A stretch of 52,615 bases of DNA from Bacteroidota bacterium (GCA_023251435.1 JAHEYU010000040.1:1-52615); one strand, 5' to 3'. Counted from the stretch's first letter, positions 1 to 8,416 are shown. The notes: generated by a model from the letters alone, not told the origin. Numbers and translations are program-made.

Positions 1-574
1 ACCAGAATGCAACCAGCCACAAGTATCCAAGGGCACCGATCACAACGAAGGTAATCTGCAAGCCGAAAGTTACACCCAGCCAGGCAATTAAAGGTGGTGC
101 CACGATGGCTCCAACAGCAGCACCGCTGTTGAAAATTCCAGAGGCGGTTGAACGTTCTTCGGGCGGAAACCACTCCCCGGTGAGTTTAATGGCCGCCGGC
201 CAGTTACCTGCTTCGCCCAAACCCAGCAAAAACCTGAAAATTCCAAAGTGCAAAGGAAGCATCGCTATGGCATGCAACAATCCGGCAGTGGTCCAGAATG
301 CCATACACAAGGCGTAACCCAATTTGGTTCCAAGGCGGTCGATGACAAATCCGGAAAAGGCATTCGAAATCATGTAAGCTACAAAAAATGCCGTGGCAAT
401 ATATCCGAAGGCATCATCAGGAATCATATCATGCAACGGACCTTTGGCAGTTAGATAGTTGAACGACAGCCGGTGAAGGTAGTTCAGTACAGTTGCCACA
501 AAGGCAAAGCTGATCATCACCCACCGCATTTTGCTTAGGCGTTGCTCGGGAGTAGTCAGGTCGGTTGTGTTCAT
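1..574 (-). CDS. MFS permease, hexuronate (ExuT/ACS) type, partial
   Basis: Inner-membrane major facilitator permease, probably proton-driven import of a hexuronate or similar acidic sugar. I translated it from the minus strand: the ATG at 574-572 opens MNTTDLTTPEQRLSKMRW, and the frame stays open to the window edge, giving about 191 residues (roughly the first half of a normal 420-440 residue protein). Several hydrophobic segments are visible. The stretch GLGEAGNWPAA near residues 117-127, followed by EWFPPEERSTASGIFNSG, is characteristic of the anion:cation symporter branch that includes ExuT and GudP. The start overlaps the stop of the upstream GH29 gene in a TAATG arrangement, so the two are probably translationally coupled. 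Substrate is inferred from family and from the GH88 and lyase genes nearby. The C-terminal half lies outside the window. Confidence 0.88.
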   Translation of the reverse strand, partial: MNTTDLTTPEQRLSKMRWVMISFAFVATVLNYLHRLSFNYLTAKGPLHDMIPDDAFGYIATAFFVAYMISNAFSGFVIDRLGTKLGYALCMAFWTTAGLLHAIAMLPLHFGIFRFLLGLGEAGNWPAAIKLTGEWFPPEERSTASGIFNSGAAVGAIVAPPLIAWLGVTFGLQITFVVIGALGYLWLVAFW

Positions 575-2145
575 TAGTTCTCTATTTTAAAAGAATAAGC
601 CAGTCGTAAATCTTCAGGAACAGCATTCAGCAAGCTTTCCGGAGTCTTGATGACTAGTTCTCCGGCAGCATTTTGTTCCCATTCGAGGGGAGTGTCGTTG
701 CCAAGCAGGTAAATTTTTGCTCCTTTTTCAGGGTTCACAGTTTTCAGAACCAGTTGTTCTCCCGGCCATACGAAGCAATGCGCATAAATGGTTTTGTCAT
801 CTTTCGAACGTGTGAACCGGATGCTGTCGCCTTCCTTCCACGAACTGGCATCGCGCGCCCGGGTGGCATAAACGCCCTCGCCGTTCACCTTCAGCCAGCT
901 ACCGGTTTGTCGAAGCTGACGTTCGGCTTCCGGATGAAACGTTCCGTTTCCATCGGGTCCAACGCCCACCATAAAATTCCCGCCTTTGGCTGCGCAATCG
1001 AGAATATTTTCTACGATCCATTTGGCACCTTTGTGCTCAGCAGAATCCTTTTCATACGAAAAGAACCTGCCCAACGGGTAAATCACGAACCACGGAACAT
1101 TGGTATTTTCCTTGTCGCCAGGAACAAAACCTTCGGGTGTATAATAATCGCCGTAGTTGCCAATGCCTCGTGCGCGGAACATCACGTCGGGCTGAATTTT
1201 GCGCAGTTCGAGCATCGTTTCGCGCAATTTGGGCCAGATGGTCGGACCAAACCACATATCCAGACAAATCATATCGATTTTACCGTAATTGGTAAGCAGT
1301 TCCACCAATTGATCGCGGTGACGTTTCATCATCCGGTCGATTTCTTCAGGACTTGCATCCGGAGTCCTAACCGAACCAACATCGCCCCAATGCGTTTGAT
1401 CCTGAGGTTTCAAATCCGGACCTCTTACGGTTAACGAATCGGACGACGGAACCTGCAAGGGATGCCACACATAAGGTCTGAAATCGGCGTCGTACCAGTC
1501 GGGATGAGAAAAATACAGGTCGATTTTGATGTCCTTTTTGCGGGCGGCATCTGTTAGCTCCTTCACTACATCGCGTTTAAAAGGTGTTTCCATGATGCTG
1601 TAAGCCAGGTCGCAATCTTCGATAACCGGCCCTCCTGATGCAGAATAATTCACACGACGTTTTACCCGCGTTTTGGTATCGAACATCGAAAAACCTTCGT
1701 GATGTTTGGTTGTGAAGGCAAACATTTTCATTCCGGCATCAGCAAACAGGTTCATCCATTGGTCGGCATTAAAGCCCTGCGGATTCCAGGTTTTGTATAA
1801 TTCGTTGTAAGCCTGCTTTTCGGCATGAGGTATCTTCAGGTAAGGCCACGACTCCTTGGATTGCTGGGTGATGGAATACAATCCCCAGTGAATGCGGACA
1901 CCAAACTTCATGTCGTTGAAATCTTCGTAAGCTTTACGCGATGCCCAGCGGTATTCGGGAACCGGGACATCTTCGATGTAGCCGCTGGTATGCCCATAAT
2001 TCCGGTCGGTTTTGGGCAACATGTGCTGCGTGGGGTCTGACGAAAAATTATCGACCGGCTGTTTGGGCTGGCAGGCGAATAAAAACGCGGTAACCGTCGA
2101 AATGCCGATCACCAGGCGATAAAATGATTTTGGGCGATGTTCCAT
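574..2145 (-). CDS. GH29 alpha-L-fucosidase, lipoprotein (copy 1)
   Basis: Retaining exo-alpha-L-fucosidase of family GH29, 523 residues. The N-terminus carries a lipobox ending at Cys25 (AFLFAC), so it is probably anchored in a membrane facing the periplasm or surface. Family signatures are clear: HWGLYS near residues 86-91, TKHHEGFSMFDTK, and YGKIDMICLDMWFGP, in which Asp296 sits where the GH29 nucleophile is expected. RARGIGNYGDYYTPE follows, matching the second half of the barrel. The C-terminal part is a small beta-sandwich. It is a tandem paralogue of the next gene upstream in the operon (2164-3795), with about 18 bases between them. GH29 enzymes act on fucose and sometimes on L-galactose-like substrates; linkage specificity cannot be read here. 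Confidence 0.93.
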   Translation of the reverse strand: MEHRPKSFYRLVIGISTVTAFLFACQPKQPVDNFSSDPTQHMLPKTDRNYGHTSGYIEDVPVPEYRWASRKAYEDFNDMKFGVRIHWGLYSITQQSKESWPYLKIPHAEKQAYNELYKTWNPQGFNADQWMNLFADAGMKMFAFTTKHHEGFSMFDTKTRVKRRVNYSASGGPVIEDCDLAYSIMETPFKRDVVKELTDAARKKDIKIDLYFSHPDWYDADFRPYVWHPLQVPSSDSLTVRGPDLKPQDQTHWGDVGSVRTPDASPEEIDRMMKRHRDQLVELLTNYGKIDMICLDMWFGPTIWPKLRETMLELRKIQPDVMFRARGIGNYGDYYTPEGFVPGDKENTNVPWFVIYPLGRFFSYEKDSAEHKGAKWIVENILDCAAKGGNFMVGVGPDGNGTFHPEAERQLRQTGSWLKVNGEGVYATRARDASSWKEGDSIRFTRSKDDKTIYAHCFVWPGEQLVLKTVNPEKGAKIYLLGNDTPLEWEQNAAGELVIKTPESLLNAVPEDLRLAYSFKIEN

Positions 2146-2163
2146 TGTATTTATATTTAAAAC

Positions 2164-3795
2164 CTACACTTCAATCGAAAAACTGAAAGCGATCTGTTCT
2201 TCTGCCGGAATACTATTTTTCAAGCTTTCCGGAGTACTGATGACCAGTCCGTTTGCACCATTCGCCCATTCCAGGGCAACATTTTCGAGCCCCAGCAAGA
2301 TGATTTTGGCGTCCTTTTTGGCAGTTACAGTTTTCAATACCAACTCTTTACCGGGCCATTCAAAGCAATGAGCAAAAACAAGCTGATGGTCTTTCGAGCG
2401 GGTTAACCGCACATTTTCGCCTTCCTTCCAGTTTTCGCCTTCGCGGGCACGGGTGGCATAAATTCCCTTACCATTATTTTTGAGCCAGCCACCTACCTGC
2501 CTCAACTGACGGACGGCCTCGGGAGCAAAACGCCCATTTTCATCGGGACCGATCCCCACCATAAAATTGCCGCCTTTTGCCGCCGAGTCGATGATATTTT
2601 GCACGATCCATTTGGCGCCTTTGTGCCTTTCGGGATCAGGATCGTAGGAAAACGATTTTCCGAGCGGGTAAATGACGAACCAGGGGACGTCGGAATTTTC
2701 TTTGCTTTCAGGAACAAATCGTTCGGGAGTAAAATAATCGCCGTAATTGCCAATTCCGCGAGCCCTGAACATGACATTGGGCTGTATCTTCCGCAGCTCA
2801 ATCAGGGTTTGGCGCAATTGTGGCCAAACACGCGGCCCCAGCCAAATATCGAGACAAATCATGTCGATGTTGCCGTAGTTGGTAAGCAGCTCTTTTAATT
2901 GTGCCCGATGACGCTCTATCATTTGAGTCTCCTCTTCGGGCGTTGGATCGGGAACAATCACCAGGTAATCTTTCAACCGTTCCTTCGTGCGGTCAAATTC
3001 AGTTTCCGGTTCGCCGGCGCTTTGCGATTTGCACCACTCTGCGCTCGATGGAATTTGCAGCGGATGATAGCCATACGGCCTGAAATTGCAGTCGTACCAA
3101 TCGGAATGCGAGAAATACAAGTCTTTCTTAATTCCGTATTTATCGGCGGCCTGGCACAGTTCTTTCACCACATCGCGCTTGAACGGCGTTTCCATGATGC
3201 TGTATGCCAGATCGCAATCTTCGATTTTTGGTCCGCCGGGCGCAGTCCAGTTGGGGCGTTTCTTCACCCGTGTTTTGGTGTCGAACATCGAAAAACCTTC
3301 GTGGTGTTTGGTGGTGAACGCGAACATTTTCAGTCCACATTCCTTGAACAAACTCATCCATTCTTCGGCATTGAAACCCGTTGGATCCCAGTTTTTGTAT
3401 AATTGCTGATATTCCTGACGCTTTTCAAAGTTGATATCGGGTTCGCGGTTTCCGAGGAAAGGCCACGACTCTCCCTCCAAATGCCAGATTGAATAAAGTC
3501 CCCAGTGAATACGAACACCGTATTTCATATCCAGAAATGCTTCGTAAGCTTCGTCGGAAGCCCATGAATATTCCGAAACAGGAACCTCCTCCACATAACT
3601 TCGGTGCCGCATGTAATCGCGGTCAGATTCGGGCAGTTTATGCGAATAGTTGGTAAGTTTACGCTCAACTACCGATTGCGGCAACTGGATTTGTTCGCCC
3701 GGAGTTGCCAATACAAGGCCTTTGGCCAGTTCTGCACCCAGCAAAGTTCCGGCTGCCACACCAAAACTATGGAGTAAAAATTTTCGTCTATTCAT
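2164..3795 (-). CDS. GH29 alpha-L-fucosidase with Tat-like signal (copy 2)
   Basis: Second GH29 fucosidase, 543 residues, closely similar to the downstream copy along its whole length. The start is MNRRKFLLHSFGVAAG, a twin-arginine-like signal (NRRKFL) with no lipobox, so it is probably soluble in the periplasm, unlike the lipoprotein copy. The nucleophile position is Asp316 in NIDMICLDIWLGP, and the supporting motifs HWGLYSI, TKHHEGFSMFDTK and GNYGDYFTPE are intact. Relative to copy 1 it has extra residues around 240-275 (a charged loop near ESQ/ETEFDRTKERLKDY). Two differently located copies side by side suggest recent duplication followed by a split by compartment or linkage. A long structured repeat element separates it from the preceding gene of the operon. 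Confidence 0.93.
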   Translation of the reverse strand: MNRRKFLLHSFGVAAGTLLGAELAKGLVLATPGEQIQLPQSVVERKLTNYSHKLPESDRDYMRHRSYVEEVPVSEYSWASDEAYEAFLDMKYGVRIHWGLYSIWHLEGESWPFLGNREPDINFEKRQEYQQLYKNWDPTGFNAEEWMSLFKECGLKMFAFTTKHHEGFSMFDTKTRVKKRPNWTAPGGPKIEDCDLAYSIMETPFKRDVVKELCQAADKYGIKKDLYFSHSDWYDCNFRPYGYHPLQIPSSAEWCKSQSAGEPETEFDRTKERLKDYLVIVPDPTPEEETQMIERHRAQLKELLTNYGNIDMICLDIWLGPRVWPQLRQTLIELRKIQPNVMFRARGIGNYGDYFTPERFVPESKENSDVPWFVIYPLGKSFSYDPDPERHKGAKWIVQNIIDSAAKGGNFMVGIGPDENGRFAPEAVRQLRQVGGWLKNNGKGIYATRAREGENWKEGENVRLTRSKDHQLVFAHCFEWPGKELVLKTVTAKKDAKIILLGLENVALEWANGANGLVISTPESLKNSIPAEEQIAFSFSIEV

Positions 3796-3835
3796 GGGTT
3801 AGTGATTATCTACAATTATTTGGATGCGTTTTTCT

Positions 3836-4149
3836 GGCCTGAAAGGCCAACATATGATAGCCCAGGGTAAAGTTTCGGGAGGAACGATCCGAAACGACGC
3901 CCTGGGTAAAGGGCACAGAAGTTGAAAACCGTCCGCGAGGATTCGATGAGAAAAGCAAATCATTATTTTCGGACGGAACTGAACGGCATTTTGACCCACA
4001 AAAAAGAAATGATCGATTTCGTCCGAGTGAAGGAATTCTCTTTGATCAACCTTTTCACGCGGACGATTTTTAAATCCATTCACCAACCCAGGGCGGCTCC
4101 CGGTTTCACCGTGATTGCCCTGGGCTAGAATATGTCGTCCTTTCAGGAC
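3836..4149. repeat. 314-bp inverted-repeat element (MITE-like or structured repeat)
   Basis: The gap between the GH29 and Gfo/Idh genes is almost filled by one palindromic element. The first 33 bases (3836-3868) and the last 33 (4117-4149) are imperfect inverted copies; both contain CCTGAAAGG, ACATAT and TAGCCCAGGG. Inside are nested smaller palindromes: CCCAGGG...CCCTGGG around GTTTCGG...CCGAAAC at 3861-3907, CCGTCCGCG near 3931 pairing with CGCGGACG near 4055, TCGGACG near 3974 pairing with CGTCCGA near 4019, and a CCCAGGG...CCCTGGG hairpin at 4087-4124. A 126-codon open frame on the minus strand lies over it but looks like a by-product of the repeat. No transposase is present. Similar palindromes based on CCCAGGGC recur, as I recall, in Bacteroidota and Planctomycetes intergenic DNA. 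Confidence 0.75.
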
Positions 4150-4203
4150 TAAAAATTGAAATTCATTCATCTCATCCAATAAAGAAATGCTCCATTTATA
4201 TTT

Positions 4204-5331
4204 TCAGGTACACCGTCCGTCAAAATCGTTCCTGTCACTTTCTGCTTCCAGCGGAAATTTTACCGGCTGGTTATCGCGCGTGGAGCGGTAAATAGCGGTA
4301 AAAAGCTCCACGGTGACACGCCCGTCTTCTCCTGAAACCAATGGCTGACGGTTGTTCTGTATGGCATCGGCAAAATCTTCGTTTTGCAATTTCATGTAAT
4401 ATTCCATCGCATTGATGGAGTTAAAAAAATCGGAATCCTGCTGTTTCCAATCACTAAGCAGGTTTTCTTCGCCGGGCACCGTCCACAAATCGTTTACCGG
4501 GGGTTCAGCAATCGACGACATTCCGGCAATGAACATGGCACCACCGTCGGTTTGTACACCCATCGAAGCGCCATTGCTGCCATGGACATGCACTTTGCCA
4601 TAAATTCCCGGCTTTTGCGAATTGCTGACAACGATGTTTCCGAGAGCGCCATTCTTAAATTTCACAATAGCCACCGCTGTGTCTTCCACCTCAATATACG
4701 GATGGTTCAGATTTCGCCAAACTCCGTACACTTCTTCGATGGGCCCCATCAACCACTGAAAAATATCCAACTGATGCGGAGCCTGATTGACCATCACTCC
4801 CCCGCCCTCCATGTTCCAGGTGCCGCGCCACTCGTCACTGTCGTAATATGCTTTATCGCGCCAGCCAAGCATCTGAATAGTTCCCAGTGCCGGACTGCCG
4901 ATTTTTCCATCGTCGATGGCTTTGCGCAAACGTTGCACCGGCGCGTAAAACCGCCGCTGGCTGACCACGCCAAGTTTTACCCTGTTTTCTTTGCAGGCCT
5001 GAATCATGGCATCGCAATCCTGAAGCGAGGAGGCCAGCGGTTTTTCGACCAGGCAATTTGCTCCGGACCGGGCCGCTTTGATCACGGCATCGGCATGAAA
5101 CGGGTGCGGCGTACACACCACCACCGACTCAACACCGGCTTCTTTGATCATTTTTTCGATGTCGTCGAAAGCCAGAATTCCATATTTATCAGCAAATTCC
5201 TGTGCTTTTTCGAGCGAACGGCTGTAAATGGCAGTCAACTCGGTATTATTTCCCTGCTGAAGAGCCGCAGCATGAAGGTGCGACACTTTTCCGCAGCCAA
5301 TGATGGCCGTTTTTATTTTTCGTTGGATCAT
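4204..5331 (-). CDS. Gfo/Idh/MocA family oxidoreductase
   Basis: NAD(P)-dependent sugar or inositol dehydrogenase of the Gfo/Idh/MocA family, 375 residues, with no signal peptide, so cytoplasmic. The N-terminal Rossmann fold shows IIGCGKVSHLH (residues 10-20) and VVCTPHPFHADAV. The conserved EKP, whose lysine contributes to catalysis, is at 96-98. The C-terminal domain has GGGVMVNQAPHQLD, the usual substrate-side motif with His and Asp. It starts 4 bases after the stop of the zinc-type dehydrogenase (5336-6367), so the two are almost certainly co-translated and probably act on the same released sugar or its keto derivative. The substrate is not readable. Members of this family in PULs also include glycosidase-like and racemase-like enzymes. 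Confidence 0.9.
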   Translation of the reverse strand: MIQRKIKTAIIGCGKVSHLHAAALQQGNNTELTAIYSRSLEKAQEFADKYGILAFDDIEKMIKEAGVESVVVCTPHPFHADAVIKAARSGANCLVEKPLASSLQDCDAMIQACKENRVKLGVVSQRRFYAPVQRLRKAIDDGKIGSPALGTIQMLGWRDKAYYDSDEWRGTWNMEGGGVMVNQAPHQLDIFQWLMGPIEEVYGVWRNLNHPYIEVEDTAVAIVKFKNGALGNIVVSNSQKPGIYGKVHVHGSNGASMGVQTDGGAMFIAGMSSIAEPPVNDLWTVPGEENLLSDWKQQDSDFFNSINAMEYYMKLQNEDFADAIQNNRQPLVSGEDGRVTVELFTAIYRSTRDNQPVKFPLEAESDRNDFDGRCT

Positions 5332-5335
5332 GCGA

Positions 5336-6367
5336 TCAGGGTTTTAAGATTACTTTCATCAGGCCTTTTTCGTGGTTGTACAGGCGGTTGAACCAGTCGG
5401 CGCCTTCGTCCAGCGGCGCAACGGCGCTGGTCAGGGCATCCATTTCAATCTGCCCGCGACTGATTAATCCAAGGGCAGGTTCATATTCACCGCAAATGGC
5501 GCAGCTTCCCTGCAATTTCAACTGGCGGGTAACCACCTGCTGAAGCGGCAACTCCACATTGGCCGACACATTTCCGACCAGCGTAATCTGTGCCCCTTTT
5601 CGCACCGATGCAATTAAAGTTTTCAGCACCGGGGTGATGCCCACCACTTCGAAACCGATGTCGGCGCCACGGCCATTGGTCAGTTTTTTAACTTCTTCGG
5701 AAATGTTAGCCTCATCGGCTTTGAACGCATGGGTGGCTCCCAGTTTCAGAGCCAAATCCAGTCGGTCCTGATCGAGGTCGAAGGTGATGATCTGTCCGCA
5801 ACCAGCCAGTTTCAGGAGTTGAATCACGAAAAGAGCGATCATCCCGGCACCACCAACGACCACAGTGTCGTTCACCGAGATTTCGGTCAGGTTAATGGCA
5901 TGAAGGGCCACGGCAACCGGCTCCACCATAGCAGCATTTTCGAAGCTCACATTTTCGGGCAGGCGGTACAAAATGTGCTGCGGAACGGCCACAAATTCGG
6001 CAAAAGCGCCTTCGCGTTTAAACTCCGGACACGAAACGCCCATCACCATGCGGTTGTCGCTCAAATTGTACATTCCCCGGCGCGAATACCAGTCGTCGAG
6101 GCGGTAAATGGTGGAGTCGAACGTTACGCGGTCGCCGGTTTGCCAGTCGTTCACATCAGCGCCCACCGATTCAATCACTCCGGAAGCTTCGTGCCCCATG
6201 ATGATTGGCGGAATGCGGCGGCCAGTGCTGCCGTCCATGCCGTGAACATCGCTTCCACAAATGCCAACGGCTTTTACGCGCACCAAAACCTCGTCGGGTT
6301 GAATAGCCGGAACAGGCACATCGAGGATTTCAAATTTTTTGTATTCGGTTAATACCAGTGCTTTCAT
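5336..6367 (-). CDS. Medium-chain zinc-type alcohol/sugar dehydrogenase
   Basis: Medium-chain dehydrogenase of the alcohol, sorbitol or galactitol-phosphate dehydrogenase type, 343 residues, cytoplasmic. Catalytic-zinc ligands are present: Cys37 in VGICGSD, and His59-Glu60 in GHEASG. The cofactor domain has VVVGGAGMIALFVIQL and an acidic residue after the next strand (TFDLD), favouring NAD. Residues 89, 92, 95 and 103, exactly where the four structural-zinc cysteines normally sit, are Arg, Asp, Ser and Ser. The second zinc is therefore lost, as in sorbitol dehydrogenases. Paired with the Gfo/Idh gene. It may oxidise fucose, a uronate-derived alditol or another released sugar; no closer call is justified. 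Confidence 0.9.
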   Translation of the reverse strand: MKALVLTEYKKFEILDVPVPAIQPDEVLVRVKAVGICGSDVHGMDGSTGRRIPPIIMGHEASGVIESVGADVNDWQTGDRVTFDSTIYRLDDWYSRRGMYNLSDNRMVMGVSCPEFKREGAFAEFVAVPQHILYRLPENVSFENAAMVEPVAVALHAINLTEISVNDTVVVGGAGMIALFVIQLLKLAGCGQIITFDLDQDRLDLALKLGATHAFKADEANISEEVKKLTNGRGADIGFEVVGITPVLKTLIASVRKGAQITLVGNVSANVELPLQQVVTRQLKLQGSCAICGEYEPALGLISRGQIEMDALTSAVAPLDEGADWFNRLYNHEKGLMKVILKP

Positions 6368-6403
6368 AGTTATAGTTGTTTTTTTACAAGTTTAATACAT
6401 GTT

Positions 6404-6576
6404 GAACCCACTTCGGGGTTCTCAAAACACTTTATTTTTCTACCCCCGGTGAAGCCGGGGGTTATTCAGATTAAACCACCTTCGTGGTTTTAAAAATCCT
6501 GAAGGGATTTAATTTGAATAACCACGGGTGTCAACCCGTGGAGAATACGAAAATACTCACCAACCCTATAAGGGTT
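6404..6576. repeat. Cluster of six short palindromes
   Basis: The 226-base gap between the aldo/keto reductase and the dehydrogenase contains six small hairpins in a row. They are GAACCC/GGGTTC at 6404-6421, CCCCCGG/CCGGGGG at 6443-6461, AAACCACC/GTGGTTT at 6474-6490, AAATCC/GGGATTT around 6494-6510, CCACGGGT/ACCCGTGG at 6522-6541 and AACCC/GGGTT at 6562-6576. Loops alternate between TTCG-like and GAAG-like sequences, so neighbouring units look like the same motif in opposite orientation. This resembles REP-type clusters. It could act as a transcript stabiliser or attenuator inside operon A. Confidence 0.75.
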
Positions 6577-6593
6577 GAACCCTTAATGAGTAT

Positions 6594-7643
6594 TTATACT
6601 GTCCTGTCATTTCCTGCGCTTTCGTAATAGTCGAAGTGGTTGCCGAGTTCTTTTTTCAGCTTGTTGGTCACTTCGTTCAGTTCCTGAATGATTTCAGGAG
6701 TAACCGGAGCGTCGAGCGCCTTTACGTTTTCCTCGAGTTGTTTCACATTCCGCGCGCCAACCAATGCACAGGTTACGCCCGACTGAATGGCCCACTGTGC
6801 AGCCAGTTCCGACATTTTGATGCCGTATTTTCTGGAAATCGCTTCAATTCCGTTCAGGGCTTCAGCGGTTTCCTGCTCAAAACCAGACTCTCCGTGACGG
6901 CATTTGGGCGTTCCGGAACTATTGAAATGTCTTGTCCGGCGCTGCCATTCCGGAACATCAGCAAGCGAGGCATATTTGCCGGTCAGGATTCCTTGAAGCA
7001 AAGTCATGTAGCCAATCACCCCCATACCGTTTTGGGTGCAATACGGCAATGTATCGTATTCAACAGCGCGGCAAAGCAGATTGTAGGGCAGCTCGTTCAC
7101 CGCCACCTGAACTGTTGCCGGAACATCATCCTTCAGGCGTTTATAACTGAAATTACTTAAACCGATATACCTTATTTTCCCTGATTTCTGAAGCTGCTGC
7201 ATGGCTTCGAAAGCCTCGTGGATGGTTGGCGGATTATTAATTATTGCTTCTTCGCTGGTAAAGTGGCGGATGGAATGCGGATGAATCGGCCAGTGAATCA
7301 TGTAAATGTCAATGTAATCCGTCTGAAGGCGCTTCAGCGAATCTTCGCAATGTTTCACCAGGGTTTTGGCATAGGCATTCGATGGTGAAACCTTGCTGCC
7401 AATAATCAACTGATCGCGCGGGATGCCTTTGATGGCCTCGCCCAGCGACGATTCGCTCCGTCCTTCGTTGTACACTTCGGCGGTGTCGAAATAATTGATA
7501 CCGTGCGCCACCGAGGCATGAACAACCGCCGTAGCGTCGCTCTGGTCCTGGGCTCCCCAGTAATCGCCGCCACCAAAGGCCCAGCAACCGGTGCCAATGG
7601 CCGAAAGTTGAAGATCAGTGTTTTGAATGGTTCTGTATTGCAT
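6594..7643 (-). CDS. Aldo/keto reductase
   Basis: NADP-dependent aldo/keto reductase, 349 residues, cytoplasmic. I place the start at the ATG 7643-7641 (MQYRTIQNTDLQLSAIGTG) rather than at the longer open frame beginning at 7760, because the longer frame would overlap the upstream gene by more than 100 bases and its extra residues do not look like protein. The catalytic tetrad is complete: Asp53 and Tyr58 in FDTAEVYNEG, Lys84 in IGSKVS and His117 in YMIHWP. A 4-base gap from the preceding gene indicates cotranscription. In this setting it probably reduces or oxidises a released monosaccharide such as fucose, galactose or a uronate product. The family is broad, so specificity is open. Confidence 0.92.
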   Translation of the reverse strand: MQYRTIQNTDLQLSAIGTGCWAFGGGDYWGAQDQSDATAVVHASVAHGINYFDTAEVYNEGRSESSLGEAIKGIPRDQLIIGSKVSPSNAYAKTLVKHCEDSLKRLQTDYIDIYMIHWPIHPHSIRHFTSEEAIINNPPTIHEAFEAMQQLQKSGKIRYIGLSNFSYKRLKDDVPATVQVAVNELPYNLLCRAVEYDTLPYCTQNGMGVIGYMTLLQGILTGKYASLADVPEWQRRTRHFNSSGTPKCRHGESGFEQETAEALNGIEAISRKYGIKMSELAAQWAIQSGVTCALVGARNVKQLEENVKALDAPVTPEIIQELNEVTNKLKKELGNHFDYYESAGNDRTV

Positions 7644-7647
7644 ATAG

Positions 7648-8406
7648 CTATTTACGAGGTTTCCATTTTGGGTTCTTTGTGGCTTCGTAAATTCTGAAAT
7701 TACGAAGTTCATGCTTGCAGGTTCCGACACCAAGGTAAATTGAATTCTTAGGAATGCCAAATTTCTCGTGAGTACCGTAAACCGTTACGCCATTGCAGGT
7801 TGCCCTTGCGTAGTTGCCGACTAATTCGAGACGGAGTGTGTACCATTTGCCTGGTTTGAACGTCGCCATCAGCGTATCGACGGTAGTAATGACGCCGGGT
7901 TTCCATTCGTCGTGTTCGAGTACCATGCCCAAAGCACGCGATTTACTGTCGGAATTGGCCCAGACCGAAGCTGCATAAGCACGGGGATTTAGCTCCGGAT
8001 TGGTAGGTGAAATGCGACATGCTGCCCATTTCCCTTCTTCCTTGTGGAAGCGAAAATCGAGTTCAATCACTGCATCAGTAAACAAACCACTGTAAACCAA
8101 TACGGGCATGTGTCCGGTTTCATAAACGCTTTCTACTCCTTCTTTGGTCTGTTTCCAGTTGGCATGTGCTGTCTTCACTTTCCAGCCATCTTTTACAACC
8201 TTAAAATCTTTGGTATATTCCATCGGAGTTTTAAAGTCATCTTCAAACAGTAGCTTGCCTTTAACAGCCATTGGTTTGTTCCCGTATTTACCCGATTTCT
8301 GCGATTCTATAGCAGCAGATTCAGTTTCATTTTGAGGAAATCCCATGCTTATGAATGGGAAAATGATCAGTAACAAAAGTGGAAGAATTGCAGTTAGTTT
8401 CTTCAT
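7648..8406 (-). CDS. Secreted DUF1080-like / concanavalin-fold protein
   Basis: 252-residue exported protein with a typical signal peptide (MKKLTAILPLLLLIIFPFISMG). The mature part has the pattern of a single jelly roll: GKLLFEDDF near residue 50, IELDFRFH, a central VLEHDEWKPGV, WYTLRLELVGNYARATCNGV and a closing LRNFRIYEA. This is how DUF1080 (3-keto-glucoside hydrolase-like) and laminin-G-type domains usually read. A catalytic or carbohydrate-binding role are both possible; I see no decisive active-site motif. It lies between the PL7-like gene and the aldo/keto reductase, with gaps of about 10 and 4 bases, so it belongs to operon A. Confidence 0.75.
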   Translation of the reverse strand: MKKLTAILPLLLLIIFPFISMGFPQNETESAAIESQKSGKYGNKPMAVKGKLLFEDDFKTPMEYTKDFKVVKDGWKVKTAHANWKQTKEGVESVYETGHMPVLVYSGLFTDAVIELDFRFHKEEGKWAACRISPTNPELNPRAYAASVWANSDSKSRALGMVLEHDEWKPGVITTVDTLMATFKPGKWYTLRLELVGNYARATCNGVTVYGTHEKFGIPKNSIYLGVGTCKHELRNFRIYEATKNPKWKPRK

Positions 8407-8416
8407 TGTGAATTAT

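Noticed and set aside
673-1434. 253-codon plus-strand frame inside the GH29 gene
   Set aside because: Antisense to a clear GH29 coding sequence with intact catalytic motifs; a codon-bias shadow.
3836-4149. Insertion sequence
   Set aside because: There are inverted ends but no transposase and no clear target-site duplication in the flanking bases.
3799-4179. 126-codon open frame on the minus strand
   Set aside because: It lies over the nested palindromic element, has no recognisable domain and has an unbalanced composition; its openness is explained by the repeat.
4384-5391. 335-codon plus-strand frame
   Set aside because: Antisense to the Gfo/Idh oxidoreductase; histidine- and phenylalanine-rich translation typical of reverse-strand shadows.
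6404-6576. CRISPR array
   Set aside because: The units differ in sequence and are self-palindromic without regular spacers, and no cas gene is present.
7644-7760. Longer N-terminus for the aldo/keto reductase
   Set aside because: Would overlap the upstream gene by more than 100 bases; MQYRTIQ at 7643 is the family-like start.
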